From positions 1-64,000 of the forward strand of contig DAHUZB010000028.1 of the NCBI GenBank assembly GCA_027306785.1: a stretch of DNA of 64,000 nucleotides, given 5' to 3'. The position numbers were made by a program, and so were the translations under genes. The notes below the pieces were generated by a model. It was not told the origin of the DNA and did not search any database. It worked only from the letters and a program-made list of their open reading frames with translations. Numbering within the stretch: position 1 is the first letter of the stretch; every line of letters starts with the position of its first letter. This document shows, one piece after another, positions 42,298-50,823 of this stretch. This stretch comes from Vulcanimicrobiota bacterium (lineage in GTDB: Bacteria; Vulcanimicrobiota; Vulcanimicrobiia; Vulcanimicrobiales; Vulcanimicrobiaceae).

Positions 42298-42342
42298 CGC
42301 TTCGGCGCAACGTGAAGCGTTGGTCGCGTATGCTCGACGGGT

Positions 42343-42966
42343 ATGCAAACCCTCGAGATTCGACCCAAGATCCTGTACTATGGAACGCCCGTCGCGCTGA
42401 TCGCGACCGCGAATGAAGACGGGAGCGCGAACCTCGCGCCCATCTCGTCCTCGTGGGCGCTCGGCTATACGCTTGTGCTCGGGATCGGGGCTTCATCGCA
42501 GACGTATGCGAATCTCGTTGCGCGACCGCAACTGACGATCAACGTCCCGAGTCCGGCGCTCGTGGAGCACGTCGAGCGGCTCGCACCGCTCACCGGGCGC
42601 GATCCCGTTCCCGCCGAGAAGCAGGCGCAGTTTCGTACCGAGCGCCGGAAGTTCGAGGCGGCCGGATTGACGCCGCTGCCGTCGCTCGAGGTGCTGCCGC
42701 CTCGCGTCGCGGAGTGTCCGCTGCAATTCGAAGCGGTCGTCAGCGCGCTCCGTCCGCTTGCGGATGACGGATTTGCGGCGATCGTCGAGGCGCGCGTGCT
42801 GCGAGTTCACGCGCATGCGGAGATCGTGGCCGAGCGGGAGCACATCGACGTCGCGAAGTGGCATCCGCTGCTCTACGTGTATCGCCACTACTTCGGGCGC
42901 GGGACCTACCTCGGCCGAACGTTTCGCGCCGAGACGAGCTATGTCGTCGCGGGCCGTGACCGGTAA
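42343..42966 (+). CDS. Flavin reductase-like FMN-binding split-barrel protein
   Basis: A 207-residue protein with the flavin reductase-like fold. VALIATANEDGSANLAPISSSWALG (residues 17-41) and QTYANLVARPQLTINVPS are the family's FMN-binding strands. Such proteins reduce flavin for monooxygenases or act as FMN-dependent reductases. Nothing nearby identifies a partner, but two FAD monooxygenase genes are in the window. It is flanked by unrelated genes and appears to be transcribed alone. Confidence 0.82.
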   Translation: MQTLEIRPKILYYGTPVALIATANEDGSANLAPISSSWALGYTLVLGIGASSQTYANLVARPQLTINVPSPALVEHVERLAPLTGRDPVPAEKQAQFRTERRKFEAAGLTPLPSLEVLPPRVAECPLQFEAVVSALRPLADDGFAAIVEARVLRVHAHAEIVAEREHIDVAKWHPLLYVYRHYFGRGTYLGRTFRAETSYVVAGRDR

Positions 42967-43069
42967 TTCGCCGAGAAGGGATCCCTTCCACAGCATCTAG
43001 GGTGCAACAAAAGGGGCAGCCCCGAGATATGGGTAAGTCCCGGGTACACTCCCTGGGAAGCGAGGGTCA

Positions 43070-44614
43070 TTGGTGGCGGTTAAAGCGCAGTCCATCTCCC
43101 CGAGTTGGGAGCTCTCCCAACTCCTCGATATCTTCCCCTTGCCGATCCGGCAAGCACTCGTCCGACTCCCCAATCTCGAAGAGCTGATCGAAGTGGTGCT
43201 CGATCTCGGCCGCCCCCCCGAGGCGCGGTTTTCGAGCGATTTTCGGTATCTCTCCGAGACGCCGGTCTCGAATGAGGACATCGCGCACGTATGTTCGCGC
43301 ATCTCGGCGTTCGGTGCGGATAACCGCGCCGGCATCGAGCAGACGCTGCATCGCATCAGCGCGATTCGGAATCGACAAGGAAAGATCGTCGGTCTCACCT
43401 GCCGCGTGGGGCGCGCCGTGTACGGCACGATCGATATCGTGCTCGACGTGCTGCGCAGCGGCAAGTCGATCTGCCTGCTCGGGCGTCCGGGCGTCGGCAA
43501 GACGACGATGCTGCGCGAGTGCGCGCGCATACTCTCCGAAGATCGCAAGCGCGTCGTGATCGTCGATACGTCGAACGAGATCGCGGGCGACAGCGATATT
43601 CCGCATCCGGGCATCGGCCTCGCGCGCCGCATGCAAGTCCCCAATCCGGCCCTGCAGCACGGCGTGATGATCGAAGCGGTCGAGAATCACATGCCCGAAG
43701 TGATCGTGATCGACGAGATCGGCACCGAGGCCGAAGCGGCGGCCGCGCGTACGATCGCCGAACGCGGCGTCGCGCTGATCGGCACGGCGCACGGGCAGAC
43801 GCTCGAAAACCTGCTGATGAACCCGACGCTCTCCGATCTGCTCGGCGGCATCAGCGCGGTCACGCTCTCCGACGAAGAGGCGCGTCGTCGCGGCACGCGC
43901 AAGACCGTGCTCGAACGCAAGGCGCCGCCCACGTTCGATATCCTGGTCGAGATTCAGGATCGCGATCGGCTCGCGATCCACAAGAACGTGGCCGAGGTGG
44001 TCGACGCGCTGCTACGCGGTTACCAGCCGCAGCCGGAGATTCGTCAACGCACCGCGAGCGGCGACGTGGCGATCGTGCAGGAAGCCGATACCGAATCGAT
44101 GCCGCACGTCTCGGATGCGTACGATCATCACGACCATCACGACGAGCAGATCGATAAGCCGCTACTGCTCTTTCCGTACGGCGTTTCGCGCAACAAGATC
44201 GAACGCGCCGTACACAACCTGCGCGTCAACGCCGCGATCGCGCGCAATTGGGACGAGGCCGACGTGGTGCTCACCCTCAAAACGCTCGAACGCAAGGGGC
44301 AGCCGAAGCTCAAGCAGATCGCATCCGACAACGTGCCGATCTATTCGATCAAGACCAACACGACGACGCAGATTCAAACGGCGCTGCGCGACGTGTTCAA
44401 CCTCGGCTCGATCGATCATGAGGAGATCGCGCTGCGCGAGGCCGAGGAGGCCGTCTACCAGGTGCTGCTCACCAATCAGGCGATCGAGCTCTCGCCGCAA
44501 ACCTCGTACGTGCGGCGCATGCAGCATCAGCTGGCCGAGAAGTATCGCCTGCAGTCGCGCAGCACCGGGCTCGAACCCAACCGGCGCGTGCGTATCTTCA
44601 AACTCCCCGAGTAG
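43070..44614 (+). CDS. Ycf45/SpoIIIAA-like AAA ATPase with C-terminal R3H-type domain
   Basis: A 514-residue ATPase. Walker A is GRPGVGKT (residues 138-145) and Walker B is EVIVIDEIG (D215/E216). The arrangement PGIGLARRMQVP, then GTAHGQTLENLLMNP is shared by plastid/cyanobacterial Ycf45 and SpoIIIAA. A His/Asp-rich linker (YDHHDHHDEQ, about residue 350) leads to two further domains, and the C-terminus (QHQLAEKYRLQSRSTGLEPNRRVRIF) fits an R3H nucleic-acid-binding motif. The start is TTG at 43070 or GTG at 43073. The molecular role is unknown. Confidence 0.85.
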   Translation: MVAVKAQSISPSWELSQLLDIFPLPIRQALVRLPNLEELIEVVLDLGRPPEARFSSDFRYLSETPVSNEDIAHVCSRISAFGADNRAGIEQTLHRISAIRNRQGKIVGLTCRVGRAVYGTIDIVLDVLRSGKSICLLGRPGVGKTTMLRECARILSEDRKRVVIVDTSNEIAGDSDIPHPGIGLARRMQVPNPALQHGVMIEAVENHMPEVIVIDEIGTEAEAAAARTIAERGVALIGTAHGQTLENLLMNPTLSDLLGGISAVTLSDEEARRRGTRKTVLERKAPPTFDILVEIQDRDRLAIHKNVAEVVDALLRGYQPQPEIRQRTASGDVAIVQEADTESMPHVSDAYDHHDHHDEQIDKPLLLFPYGVSRNKIERAVHNLRVNAAIARNWDEADVVLTLKTLERKGQPKLKQIASDNVPIYSIKTNTTTQIQTALRDVFNLGSIDHEEIALREAEEAVYQVLLTNQAIELSPQTSYVRRMQHQLAEKYRLQSRSTGLEPNRRVRIFKLPE

Positions 44615-44624
44615 CGAAGCATCG

Positions 44625-44660
44625 CGCTGCTCTAGCCTCCTTCGGGCGGCTAGAGCAGCG
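44625..44660. terminator. Bidirectional hairpin between convergent genes
   Basis: CGCTGCTCTAGCC (44625-44637) pairs perfectly with GGCTAGAGCAGCG (44648-44660) across ten bases. It sits 11 bp after the ATPase stop and covers the stop of the convergent PilZ gene. No long T tract follows on either strand. Confidence 0.6.
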
Positions 44661-45339
44661 TGATCTCGCCGGTTTCCGAGATGAGAAAGCGAGTATCGTA
44701 GGCGACCAGCTCGTCGCCTTTTTTTACGCGGCTGTGCACGTTGAATCGATGCGCGGGCGTCTGTCCCGCACGCTTGACCAAACCGCCGTAGAAGAGTTTG
44801 AGCAGCGGCGTCTGTCCCGGCTTCGGTGCTTCGAGCCGCTGCTGCGAGACGAGCATCGCCACGATCTTCTGCTGCAGCGCGAGCGGGAGCAGGCGGTACG
44901 CGTCGTCGACCCTCTCGCTGATCTCTTGGTTCTGCATCTTGCGGCGGTCGGGCTCGGGCTCGTCGTTGACGTAGCGCACGATCGCGTCCCAGTGGTCCGC
45001 GGCGACGCCGAGAAAGGCGACCATGTAGCGATTCCAGGTCTTGCCTTGATGCTCGACGGTGTCGTTGCGCACGGCGCGCACGCGCAGCGGGATCGTCGTC
45101 TCGCGAATGCGGGCGACGACGGTATATTCGCTCGCCGCGATCTCGCGATCGATCATGAACATCAGGCCGTTCGGCGAAATCTCCAGGCCGACCGCTTGGT
45201 GGCCGTCGCCCTCGTCCTGCGGCGTCGGCCGGTACGACAGGGGAAAGGCTCCCGCGCGGCGCGCGTACTGGCGCCGGTCGCCCGCGCGTCCCAGAAACCA
45301 CTCGATGATCTCGCTGAACATCGAACCGCCAAAAGACAT
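44650..45339 (-). CDS. PilZ domain protein
   Basis: A 229-residue cytosolic protein with an N-terminal PilZ domain (about residues 20-110). The c-di-GMP signature is present as RRQYARR (R22-R28) and LEISPNG (residues 52-58). The usual Asp/Asn before x-S-x-x-G is Glu here, so binding should be tested. The C-terminal 100 residues are not recognised. The ATG at 45339 has GGAG nine bases upstream; a second ATG at 45321 is possible. It is divergent from tmk. Confidence 0.78.
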   Translation of the reverse strand: MSFGGSMFSEIIEWFLGRAGDRRQYARRAGAFPLSYRPTPQDEGDGHQAVGLEISPNGLMFMIDREIAASEYTVVARIRETTIPLRVRAVRNDTVEHQGKTWNRYMVAFLGVAADHWDAIVRYVNDEPEPDRRKMQNQEISERVDDAYRLLPLALQQKIVAMLVSQQRLEAPKPGQTPLLKLFYGGLVKRAGQTPAHRFNVHSRVKKGDELVAYDTRFLISETGEITLL

Positions 45340-45369
45340 GCTGCGCAGCTCCGTCGAAGACCGGCGGCG

Positions 45370-45978
45370 ATGTTCATCACCGTCGAAGGCATAGAAGGCT
45401 GCGGCAAGAGCACCCTCCTTGCCGGCCTGTCCGAGCGTTTACGCGACGAGGGGCGGGAAATCATCGTCACGCGCGAACCCGGGGGCAGCCCCGCGGGCGA
45501 CGCCGTGCGCGCGATCTTTCTCGATCCCGCGCTCGTGGTCGCGCCGCTCACCGAGGCCTTTCTGATCAATGCCTCGCGGGTGCAGCACGTGCTCGAGACG
45601 ATCGAGCCCGCGCTGCGGCGCGGCGCCGCGGTGCTGTGCGACCGCTATGTCGATTCGACGCTCGCCTACCAGGGGTACGGACGCGGCATCGATCTCGCGC
45701 TGCTACGGAGCGTCTGCGACGCGGCAACGGGCGGATTGATGCCCGAGGCGACCTTCATCCTCGATGTCCCGGTCGCGATCTCGCGCGAGCGTGTCGCATC
45801 GCGCCGTGCCGCGCTCGATCGCGTGGAGGCCGAGGACGACGCATTCCACGAGCGCGTGCGTCGCGGCTATCTCGACCTCGCCCGAACCGCGCCGCGCTAT
45901 CACGTGATCGACGCGACCAAGAGCGCCCGCGACGTGCTCGCCGACGCGCTCGGCGTGATCGCGGGGATCGCCGCGTGA
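45370..45978 (+). CDS. tmk: Thymidylate kinase
   Basis: A 202-residue kinase that phosphorylates dTMP. The P-loop is EGIEGCGKST (residues 6-15), the base-binding region is REPGGSPAGDAVR and the DRYVDSTLAYQGYGR motif binds dTMP. The LID region ERVASRRAALDRVEAED carries the Arg residues. The stop overlaps the holB start (GTGA), an arrangement common in bacteria. Confidence 0.95.
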   Translation: MFITVEGIEGCGKSTLLAGLSERLRDEGREIIVTREPGGSPAGDAVRAIFLDPALVVAPLTEAFLINASRVQHVLETIEPALRRGAAVLCDRYVDSTLAYQGYGRGIDLALLRSVCDAATGGLMPEATFILDVPVAISRERVASRRAALDRVEAEDDAFHERVRRGYLDLARTAPRYHVIDATKSARDVLADALGVIAGIAA

Positions 45979-47021
45979 GCGAGCTGCATTTCGACGTCGT
46001 CGGTGCGGACGGTCCGAAGGCGTACTTCGAGCGCCTGACGCGCGAGACGATCTCGCACGCATATCTCTTTACCGGTCCGCCGGGCGTGGGGAAGAAGACC
46101 TTCGCGCGAAGGCTGGCGCAGTCGCTGCTCTGCGAGAAACGCGAGTCGGGCGTGCTCGGATACGACGGCACGTGTGCGTCGTGTCGCCTCTTCGCGAGCA
46201 GCGATGCCGCGCGTCACCCAGACTTCCTGGAACACACCGGCGTGCTGAAGATCGGCGACAGCGACGCCGCGATGGGCTTTTACGAAGGCGAGGAGTTGAC
46301 CGCGCGCGATCTCGTGCGGCAGCTCTCGATGCAGTCGTATAGCGGCGGACTGCGGGTGCTGCTGCTCGGCGATATCGATTTCGCCACGCATCATGCGGCG
46401 AATGCACTACTGAAATTCTTCGAAGAGCCGCCGCGCGGCGTGATTCTGCTACTCACCACCTCCACGCCCGGACGCCTGCTCGTGACGATTCGCTCGCGTC
46501 TGATCGAGTTGAGATTCTCGTCGCTCTCGCAGGCACAGGTGCGCGGGATTCTACGCGAGTCGGGCTACGAGGACGATCGAGCCGATCTCGGTGCGGCGCT
46601 CGGCGGCGGCAGCGTGACGCGCGCGATCGCCGCGCTCGCCGACGACGAAGAGTCGCTGCGCGGTCAAGTCGCGCAGTGGTTCTTCACCGTGATCGGGGGG
46701 ACGTCGCCGGAGACCGGCTGGGCTACCCGCGAGACGCTGGGCGACGGTCTCGAGGTGCTGAAATCGCTCGTGCGCGACTGGATGGCGCTCGCCGCGGTCG
46801 GAGCGGATGCACCGCTGATCGCGGTGGATTACGCGCACGACCTGCGCGAACTGCCTGCTCTCGCCGCGGATGACGCGCTCGCGATGCTCGCGAAACTCGA
46901 CGATGCGCAGCGACTCGCGCGCACGAACGTGAGTCCGCAGATGGTGAGCGAACTCGTTCGAATGGCGCTGACGGGCGCCGCGCTTACCAGAAGCCGCGAA
47001 ACGCGATCGAGTCGTAGGTGA
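45975..47021 (+). CDS. holB: DNA polymerase III delta' subunit
   Basis: A 348-residue clamp-loader subunit. A Walker-A-like loop is GPPGVGKK (residues 34-41). Three of the four usual zinc cysteines are visible (C53, C67, C70). The conserved ALLKFFEEPPRGVILLLTT and the SRxxxxxF-type RSRLIELRF follow. The start is GTG at 45975. Its 3' end overlaps the convergent membrane-protein gene by 38 bp. Confidence 0.88.
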   Translation: MSELHFDVVGADGPKAYFERLTRETISHAYLFTGPPGVGKKTFARRLAQSLLCEKRESGVLGYDGTCASCRLFASSDAARHPDFLEHTGVLKIGDSDAAMGFYEGEELTARDLVRQLSMQSYSGGLRVLLLGDIDFATHHAANALLKFFEEPPRGVILLLTTSTPGRLLVTIRSRLIELRFSSLSQAQVRGILRESGYEDDRADLGAALGGGSVTRAIAALADDEESLRGQVAQWFFTVIGGTSPETGWATRETLGDGLEVLKSLVRDWMALAAVGADAPLIAVDYAHDLRELPALAADDALAMLAKLDDAQRLARTNVSPQMVSELVRMALTGAALTRSRETRSSRR

Positions 47022-47688
47022 CGGCGAAGGGAAACGCCAGGTAGGCGAGCACGATCGCGCGTACGAGCGCCATTACGATCTCGTATCCGAAGAGGCCGAG
47101 GTGCGGCCCGACCAGGATCGAGACGGCCTGCGGAACGTAGATCCAGCCGATCACGAAGGCGACGGCGAGGAGAATGCAGGGCACGTAGTTCGCGCGCACG
47201 GCGCGGATCGACCCCGAGAGCGCGAGCCCGCCCGGTAACCCGCCGATCGCGGCGGCCGGGATGGTGAGAATCAAGAAGAAGTACGCGATCAACTGCAGCA
47301 GCAGTTGCACGTAACCGCCGAGGATGCTCCCCACGTACCCCGCGGCGAAGGCGAGAAATTGGAAGCCGATCGCGGCGAGCACGATGCCCGAGGCTTTGCG
47401 CTTGCCCTCTTCCCACGCATCGTCGAAGCCCGCCTTATAGCCGCGCGCCGTGTTGTTCGCCTGAATCACGGCGACGCCGAAGGCGAAGAGATAGACGATC
47501 TGCACGATCATCTGAAAGAGACCGCTGCCGAGTCCGCCGAGCGGATCGGTCATGAAGCCGCTGAAGTGCGAGACGAGCACGTCGATCAGCGCGGCGAGCA
47601 AGGGAAGTGCGAGGATCGACGGGTGCGTCGCAAGGTATGCGAACGCCCGTGCGTAGATGCCGTAATCGACCCGTTGCCCGCCGCGCAT
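46984..47688 (-). CDS. Multi-pass membrane protein, unknown function
   Basis: A 234-residue protein with about five or six transmembrane segments (for example ILALPLLAALIDVLVSHF, LFQMIVQIVYLFAFGVAVI, LILTIPAAAIGGLPGGLAL, CILLAVAFVIGWIYVP). Between them is the polar segment GYKAGFDDAWEEGKRKA. It resembles DUF4013/DUF6159-type bacterial membrane proteins only in general layout. It follows mtnP by eight bases on the same strand and so is probably cotranscribed with it. Confidence 0.65.
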   Translation of the reverse strand: MRGGQRVDYGIYARAFAYLATHPSILALPLLAALIDVLVSHFSGFMTDPLGGLGSGLFQMIVQIVYLFAFGVAVIQANNTARGYKAGFDDAWEEGKRKASGIVLAAIGFQFLAFAAGYVGSILGGYVQLLLQLIAYFFLILTIPAAAIGGLPGGLALSGSIRAVRANYVPCILLAVAFVIGWIYVPQAVSILVGPHLGLFGYEIVMALVRAIVLAYLAFPFAVTYDSIAFRGFW

Positions 47689-47696
47689 CGTCTGCG

Positions 47697-48494
47697 TTAC
47701 GCCCGTGCGCCTTGCAGCGCGTGACGACACCCGCAGTCGGCGTTCACGTCGATGTTCGCCACGATCTTGCCGATCGCGTTCTTCACGCGTTCGTTGTTCT
47801 TGGCGAAGACTTCCATCACTTCGTGGTGCGAAACCGGGGCGATGCCTTCGATTCCGACGTCGTAATCGGTGATGAGCGAGATGTTCACGTAGCACATCTC
47901 GAGCTCGCGCGCGAGATAGGCTTCGGGGTACTGCGTCATGTTGATGACTTCCCAGCCCTGGCTCTGAAACCACTTTGATTCCGAGCGGGTGGAGAAGCGC
48001 GGACCCTGGATCACGACGACCGTACCGGTCTCGTGCGTCTCGATACCGAGCGATTTCAGCGCATCGATCGCGATCGGCCGCAGCGTCGGGCAGTACGGAT
48101 CGGCGAAACTCACGTGCGTGGTGATCGGACCGTCGTAGAAGGTGTCCTTGCGGCCGCTGGTGCGATCGACGAGCTGATCGCAGACCACCATCGAGCCGGG
48201 CTTCACGTGCTTCGCAAGCGAACCGCACGCGTTCGGGCCGATGATCGACTTGACGCCGAGGCTCTTCATCGCCCAGGCGTTCGCGAGATAGTTGATCGAT
48301 TGCGGCGGGAAGCGGTGATCCTTGCCGTGACGCGGCAGAAACGCCACGCGTTTACCCGCGATTTCGCCGAGCGCGATGCGATCGCTCGGCGCTCCGTAGG
48401 GGGTCTCGATCCACACTTCGCGCGCGTTTTCGATCAGCGAGTAGAAGCCCGAGCCGCCGAAAACGCCGATATCGGCGCGCAGTTCTCCGTCCAT
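47697..48494 (-). CDS. mtnP: S-methyl-5'-thioadenosine phosphorylase
   Basis: A 265-residue purine phosphorylase of the MTAP family, which cleaves methylthioadenosine to adenine and methylthioribose 1-phosphate. Motifs are GGSGFYSL at the N-terminus, LPRHGKDHRFPP for phosphate, NACGSL, and INMTQYPEAYLARELEMCY with TDYDVGIEG for the nucleoside. A GGAGAG ribosome-binding site precedes the ATG at 48494. It would recycle the product of the aminopropyltransferase. Confidence 0.92.
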   Translation of the reverse strand: MDGELRADIGVFGGSGFYSLIENAREVWIETPYGAPSDRIALGEIAGKRVAFLPRHGKDHRFPPQSINYLANAWAMKSLGVKSIIGPNACGSLAKHVKPGSMVVCDQLVDRTSGRKDTFYDGPITTHVSFADPYCPTLRPIAIDALKSLGIETHETGTVVVIQGPRFSTRSESKWFQSQGWEVINMTQYPEAYLARELEMCYVNISLITDYDVGIEGIAPVSHHEVMEVFAKNNERVKNAIGKIVANIDVNADCGCRHALQGARA

Positions 48495-48539
48495 GCTCTC
48501 CAGATTCTTTCGGTTTGGGGTGAAAGGTGACGATGGCGG

Positions 48540-48573
48540 GTTTTCGAGGTGAAGGGTCGGTCCCCTCGAAAAC
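48540..48573. repeat. Perfect 10-bp inverted repeat upstream of the solute-binding protein gene
   Basis: GTTTTCGAGG (48540-48549) and CCTCGAAAAC (48564-48573) are perfect inverted copies separated by 14 bp. The repeat ends eight bases before the start codon, so it may be an operator or a leader hairpin near the ribosome-binding site. Confidence 0.5.
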
Positions 48574-48580
48574 GCGGAGC

Positions 48581-50197
48581 ATGCGCCGGATCGTTGCATT
48601 GCTCGCGGGGCTCATGATGCTGGCAGCCTGCAGCCGGGAGGCGGTGACCGCGCAGGGCGGCCGCCACGCGTGGACGCATCCGCACGTGCTGCGCATGGCC
48701 GACCTGGCCGAGCCCGATAGTCTCAATCCCTATCTCTCGCAGATGGATATCAGCTACGAACTGACCTCGCTCGTCTATTCGTACCTGATCGTCTCCGACG
48801 ATCGCGGGCACCTGATCGGCGATCTCGCGACCGCGGTGCCGACGATCGCGAACGGCGGCATCTCCCGCGACGGGCGAACCTACACCTACCATCTGCGCCG
48901 CGGCGTGCGCTGGCACGACGGCGTGCCCTTCACCGCGCAGGACGTGATCGCGTCGTGGCGCGCGGTCGTGAACCCGCATAACCTCACGATCTACCGGGAA
49001 GGGTACGATCGCGTCGCGAGCATCGCGGCGCCGAATCCGTATACGGTCGTGGTGCATCTGCGCGAGCGCGACCCCGCGTTCGTCACGCAGTTCTTCGCGC
49101 CGCTGCAGGAGGGCGCCAAGCCGATTCTTCCCGCGCACATCCTCGCGCACACCGATTTCAACCACGGCGAACTCACCCGCACGATGATCGGTACCGGCCC
49201 CTTCAAGCTCGTCTCGTGGCGGCGCGGCGAGGGGATGACCTTCGTGCGCAACGACGACTATTTTCGCGGTCGGCCGAAACTACGGCGCATCGTGTTCTCG
49301 GTGATCCCCGATGCGCAGACGATCCTCACCCAGTTGCGCACGCATACGATCGATCTCGCGATCACGCCGGTCGCCGCGCTCTATCCGCAATACCGTACGC
49401 TCGACGGCTATACCGTGGGCACCGCGAAGTGGAATCAGCAGGCGCTGATCGTCGTCAACGGCGGGAAGCCGGGCCTCGGCGACGCGACGGTACGGCGCGC
49501 GATTACGATGGCGATCGATCGGGGCGAACTGATTCGCGACGTCACGCACGGTGTGGACGAACCGACGCACGATATCATCGCGCCGACCGCGCTCGGTTAC
49601 GTGCGGCGCCCGGCGATTCCGTACGATCCGGCGGCGGCGAACGCGCTGCTCGAACGTGCCGGCTGGAAACGCGGCTCGGACGGCGTACGCGAGAAGAACG
49701 GCGTGCGTCTCTCGTACACGATCGCGACCATCGCGGGGTCGGATACCTATCAGCAGGTGCCGATTCTCATGCAGCAAGAGCTGCGCGCGGTCGGGGTCGC
49801 GCTCGCGATTCGCGCCTATCCGTACAAGCAGATCTTCAGTCCCGATGGACCGATCGACCGCTACACGTACGACATGGCGATCTACGGAAGCACGCTCTCA
49901 TGGGATCCCGATTCGCACGTCTACTACGGTTGCGATCAGTGGTTCCCGAAAGGGCAGAACTACTATCGCTACTGCGATCCGCGCTACGATGCGTTGGAGC
50001 GTGCCGGGCTCGCGACCGACGATCCCGTTCGGCGCGCGAAGATCTACGCGCGTGCCGATGCGATTCTCTGGAACACCGCCGCCTATTTTCCGCTCTTTCA
50101 GGCGCGCCGCATTCTGGTGTACAACTCCGACCTGCGGAACTATCGTCCGAATCCTACCGCCACGCCGTGGTGGAACGCGTGGCAGTGGGATATCTGA
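48581..50197 (+). CDS. ABC transporter solute-binding lipoprotein, family 5 (peptide/nickel type)
   Basis: A 538-residue extracytoplasmic binding protein. The ATG at 48581 opens a lipoprotein signal (ALLAGLMMLAAC). The family 5 domain contains LRRGVRWHDGVPFTAQDV near residue 110 and IGTGPFKLVSW near 205, both typical of OppA/DppA. The ligand is probably an oligopeptide or similar small molecule. No permease or ATPase gene is adjacent, so it is an orphan here. Its stop abuts the stop of the convergent repressor gene (TGATCA). Confidence 0.9.
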   Translation: MRRIVALLAGLMMLAACSREAVTAQGGRHAWTHPHVLRMADLAEPDSLNPYLSQMDISYELTSLVYSYLIVSDDRGHLIGDLATAVPTIANGGISRDGRTYTYHLRRGVRWHDGVPFTAQDVIASWRAVVNPHNLTIYREGYDRVASIAAPNPYTVVVHLRERDPAFVTQFFAPLQEGAKPILPAHILAHTDFNHGELTRTMIGTGPFKLVSWRRGEGMTFVRNDDYFRGRPKLRRIVFSVIPDAQTILTQLRTHTIDLAITPVAALYPQYRTLDGYTVGTAKWNQQALIVVNGGKPGLGDATVRRAITMAIDRGELIRDVTHGVDEPTHDIIAPTALGYVRRPAIPYDPAAANALLERAGWKRGSDGVREKNGVRLSYTIATIAGSDTYQQVPILMQQELRAVGVALAIRAYPYKQIFSPDGPIDRYTYDMAIYGSTLSWDPDSHVYYGCDQWFPKGQNYYRYCDPRYDALERAGLATDDPVRRAKIYARADAILWNTAAYFPLFQARRILVYNSDLRNYRPNPTATPWWNAWQWDI

Positions 50198-50515
50198 TCA
50201 GCTCAGGATCTTGATGAACGTGTCGGTCAGACGGTTCATCTCCGCCTGATCGATCGTGCCGCTCTTTCCCGGGCGCAGGCACTGGGCCATGCTTGCGGTC
50301 ATCAGTTGAATCGTCGCGCGTTCGAGCGCGGCCTTCGCCGCGCCCATCTGGTGCGCGATCGCGTGGCAGTCCCGCCCCTGCTCGATCATGCGGTGCACGG
50401 CCCGCACCTGTCCCTCGACGCGGCGTAGCCGTGCGAGGATCTCCGCGGTCGTCTCCGGTTCGAGCTGGAGTCTTCCTTCCGCCGCCACCGGAAGTTCGCG
50501 CGCTTTTCTTGCCAT
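50198..50515 (-). CDS. CsoR/RcnR/CstR-family repressor, lacks the copper-site His
   Basis: A 105-residue all-helical DNA-binding repressor (DUF156). The signature LRRVEGQVRAVHRMIEQGRDC holds the first Cys, C50. The second is C79, 29 residues later, the CsoR/CstR spacing. The His that sits four residues before the second Cys in copper-sensing CsoR is Ser75 here (TASMAQC). Without that ligand the two Cys fit a persulfide-sensing CstR-type protein better than a Cu(I) sensor. Its divergent target operon ends with sulfide:quinone oxidoreductase. Its own promoter predicts a leaderless transcript starting at the ATG. Confidence 0.88.
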   Translation of the reverse strand: MARKARELPVAAEGRLQLEPETTAEILARLRRVEGQVRAVHRMIEQGRDCHAIAHQMGAAKAALERATIQLMTASMAQCLRPGKSGTIDQAEMNRLTDTFIKILS

Positions 50516-50521
50516 GGGGTT

Positions 50522-50573
50522 ACTGTAGCCTCGAAAGGCCCCGGTTGCAATACCCTAGGGGGTATGGTATAAA
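50522..50573. promoter_or_regulatory. Divergent promoters sharing one palindromic -35, with CsoR/CstR-type operator
   Basis: TTGCAA (50545-50550) is its own reverse complement. On the plus strand it is followed after exactly 17 bp by TATAAA (50568-50573), seven bases before the ATG at 50581. On the minus strand it is followed after exactly 17 bp by TACAGT (50527-50522), six bases before the repressor ATG. The palindrome ATACCC-TAGG-GGGTAT (50550-50565) lies in the plus-strand spacer and resembles known CsoR/CstR boxes. Repressor binding there would block the pump/SQR operon and touch the shared -35. Confidence 0.82.
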
Positions 50574-50580
50574 GCGAGTC

Positions 50581-50823
50581 ATGGCTACTTCGAATCCTCT
50601 CCTCATTCAGGCCCGCGATCGCGGTTGGAAGGTCGAGGCCGCGGTGCGCGGCATCGCCGGTACTCTGGTGCTCGCGAGCGTGCTGCTCGCGTTGCGCGAC
50701 ATCCGTTGGCTCTGGCTCACGGCCTTCGTCGGCGCGAACCTACTGCAATCGTCGCTCACCGGATGGTGCTTGATGTCGAACTTTCTCGCGATGCTCGGGG
50801 TGGGACGCGAGAAGCATGCCTAG
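50581..50823 (+). CDS. DUF2892/YgaP-type small inner-membrane protein
   Basis: An 80-residue protein with two transmembrane helices (GTLVLASVLLAL, then LWLTAFVGANLLQSSL) and the family ending TGWCLMSNFLAMLG, in which Cys follows GW. This domain is often fused or adjacent to rhodanese in persulfide-handling loci. The ATG at 50581 is at the predicted transcription start. No Shine-Dalgarno sequence precedes it. It is the first gene of the pump/SQR operon and overlaps the adaptor gene by eight bases. Confidence 0.85.
   Translation: MATSNPLLIQARDRGWKVEAAVRGIAGTLVLASVLLALRDIRWLWLTAFVGANLLQSSLTGWCLMSNFLAMLGVGREKHA

Noticed and set aside
42975-42988. 14-bp palindrome GAAGGGATCCCTTC between two genes
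   Set aside because: Short perfect palindromes of this size occur by chance, and it has no promoter or paired copy nearby.
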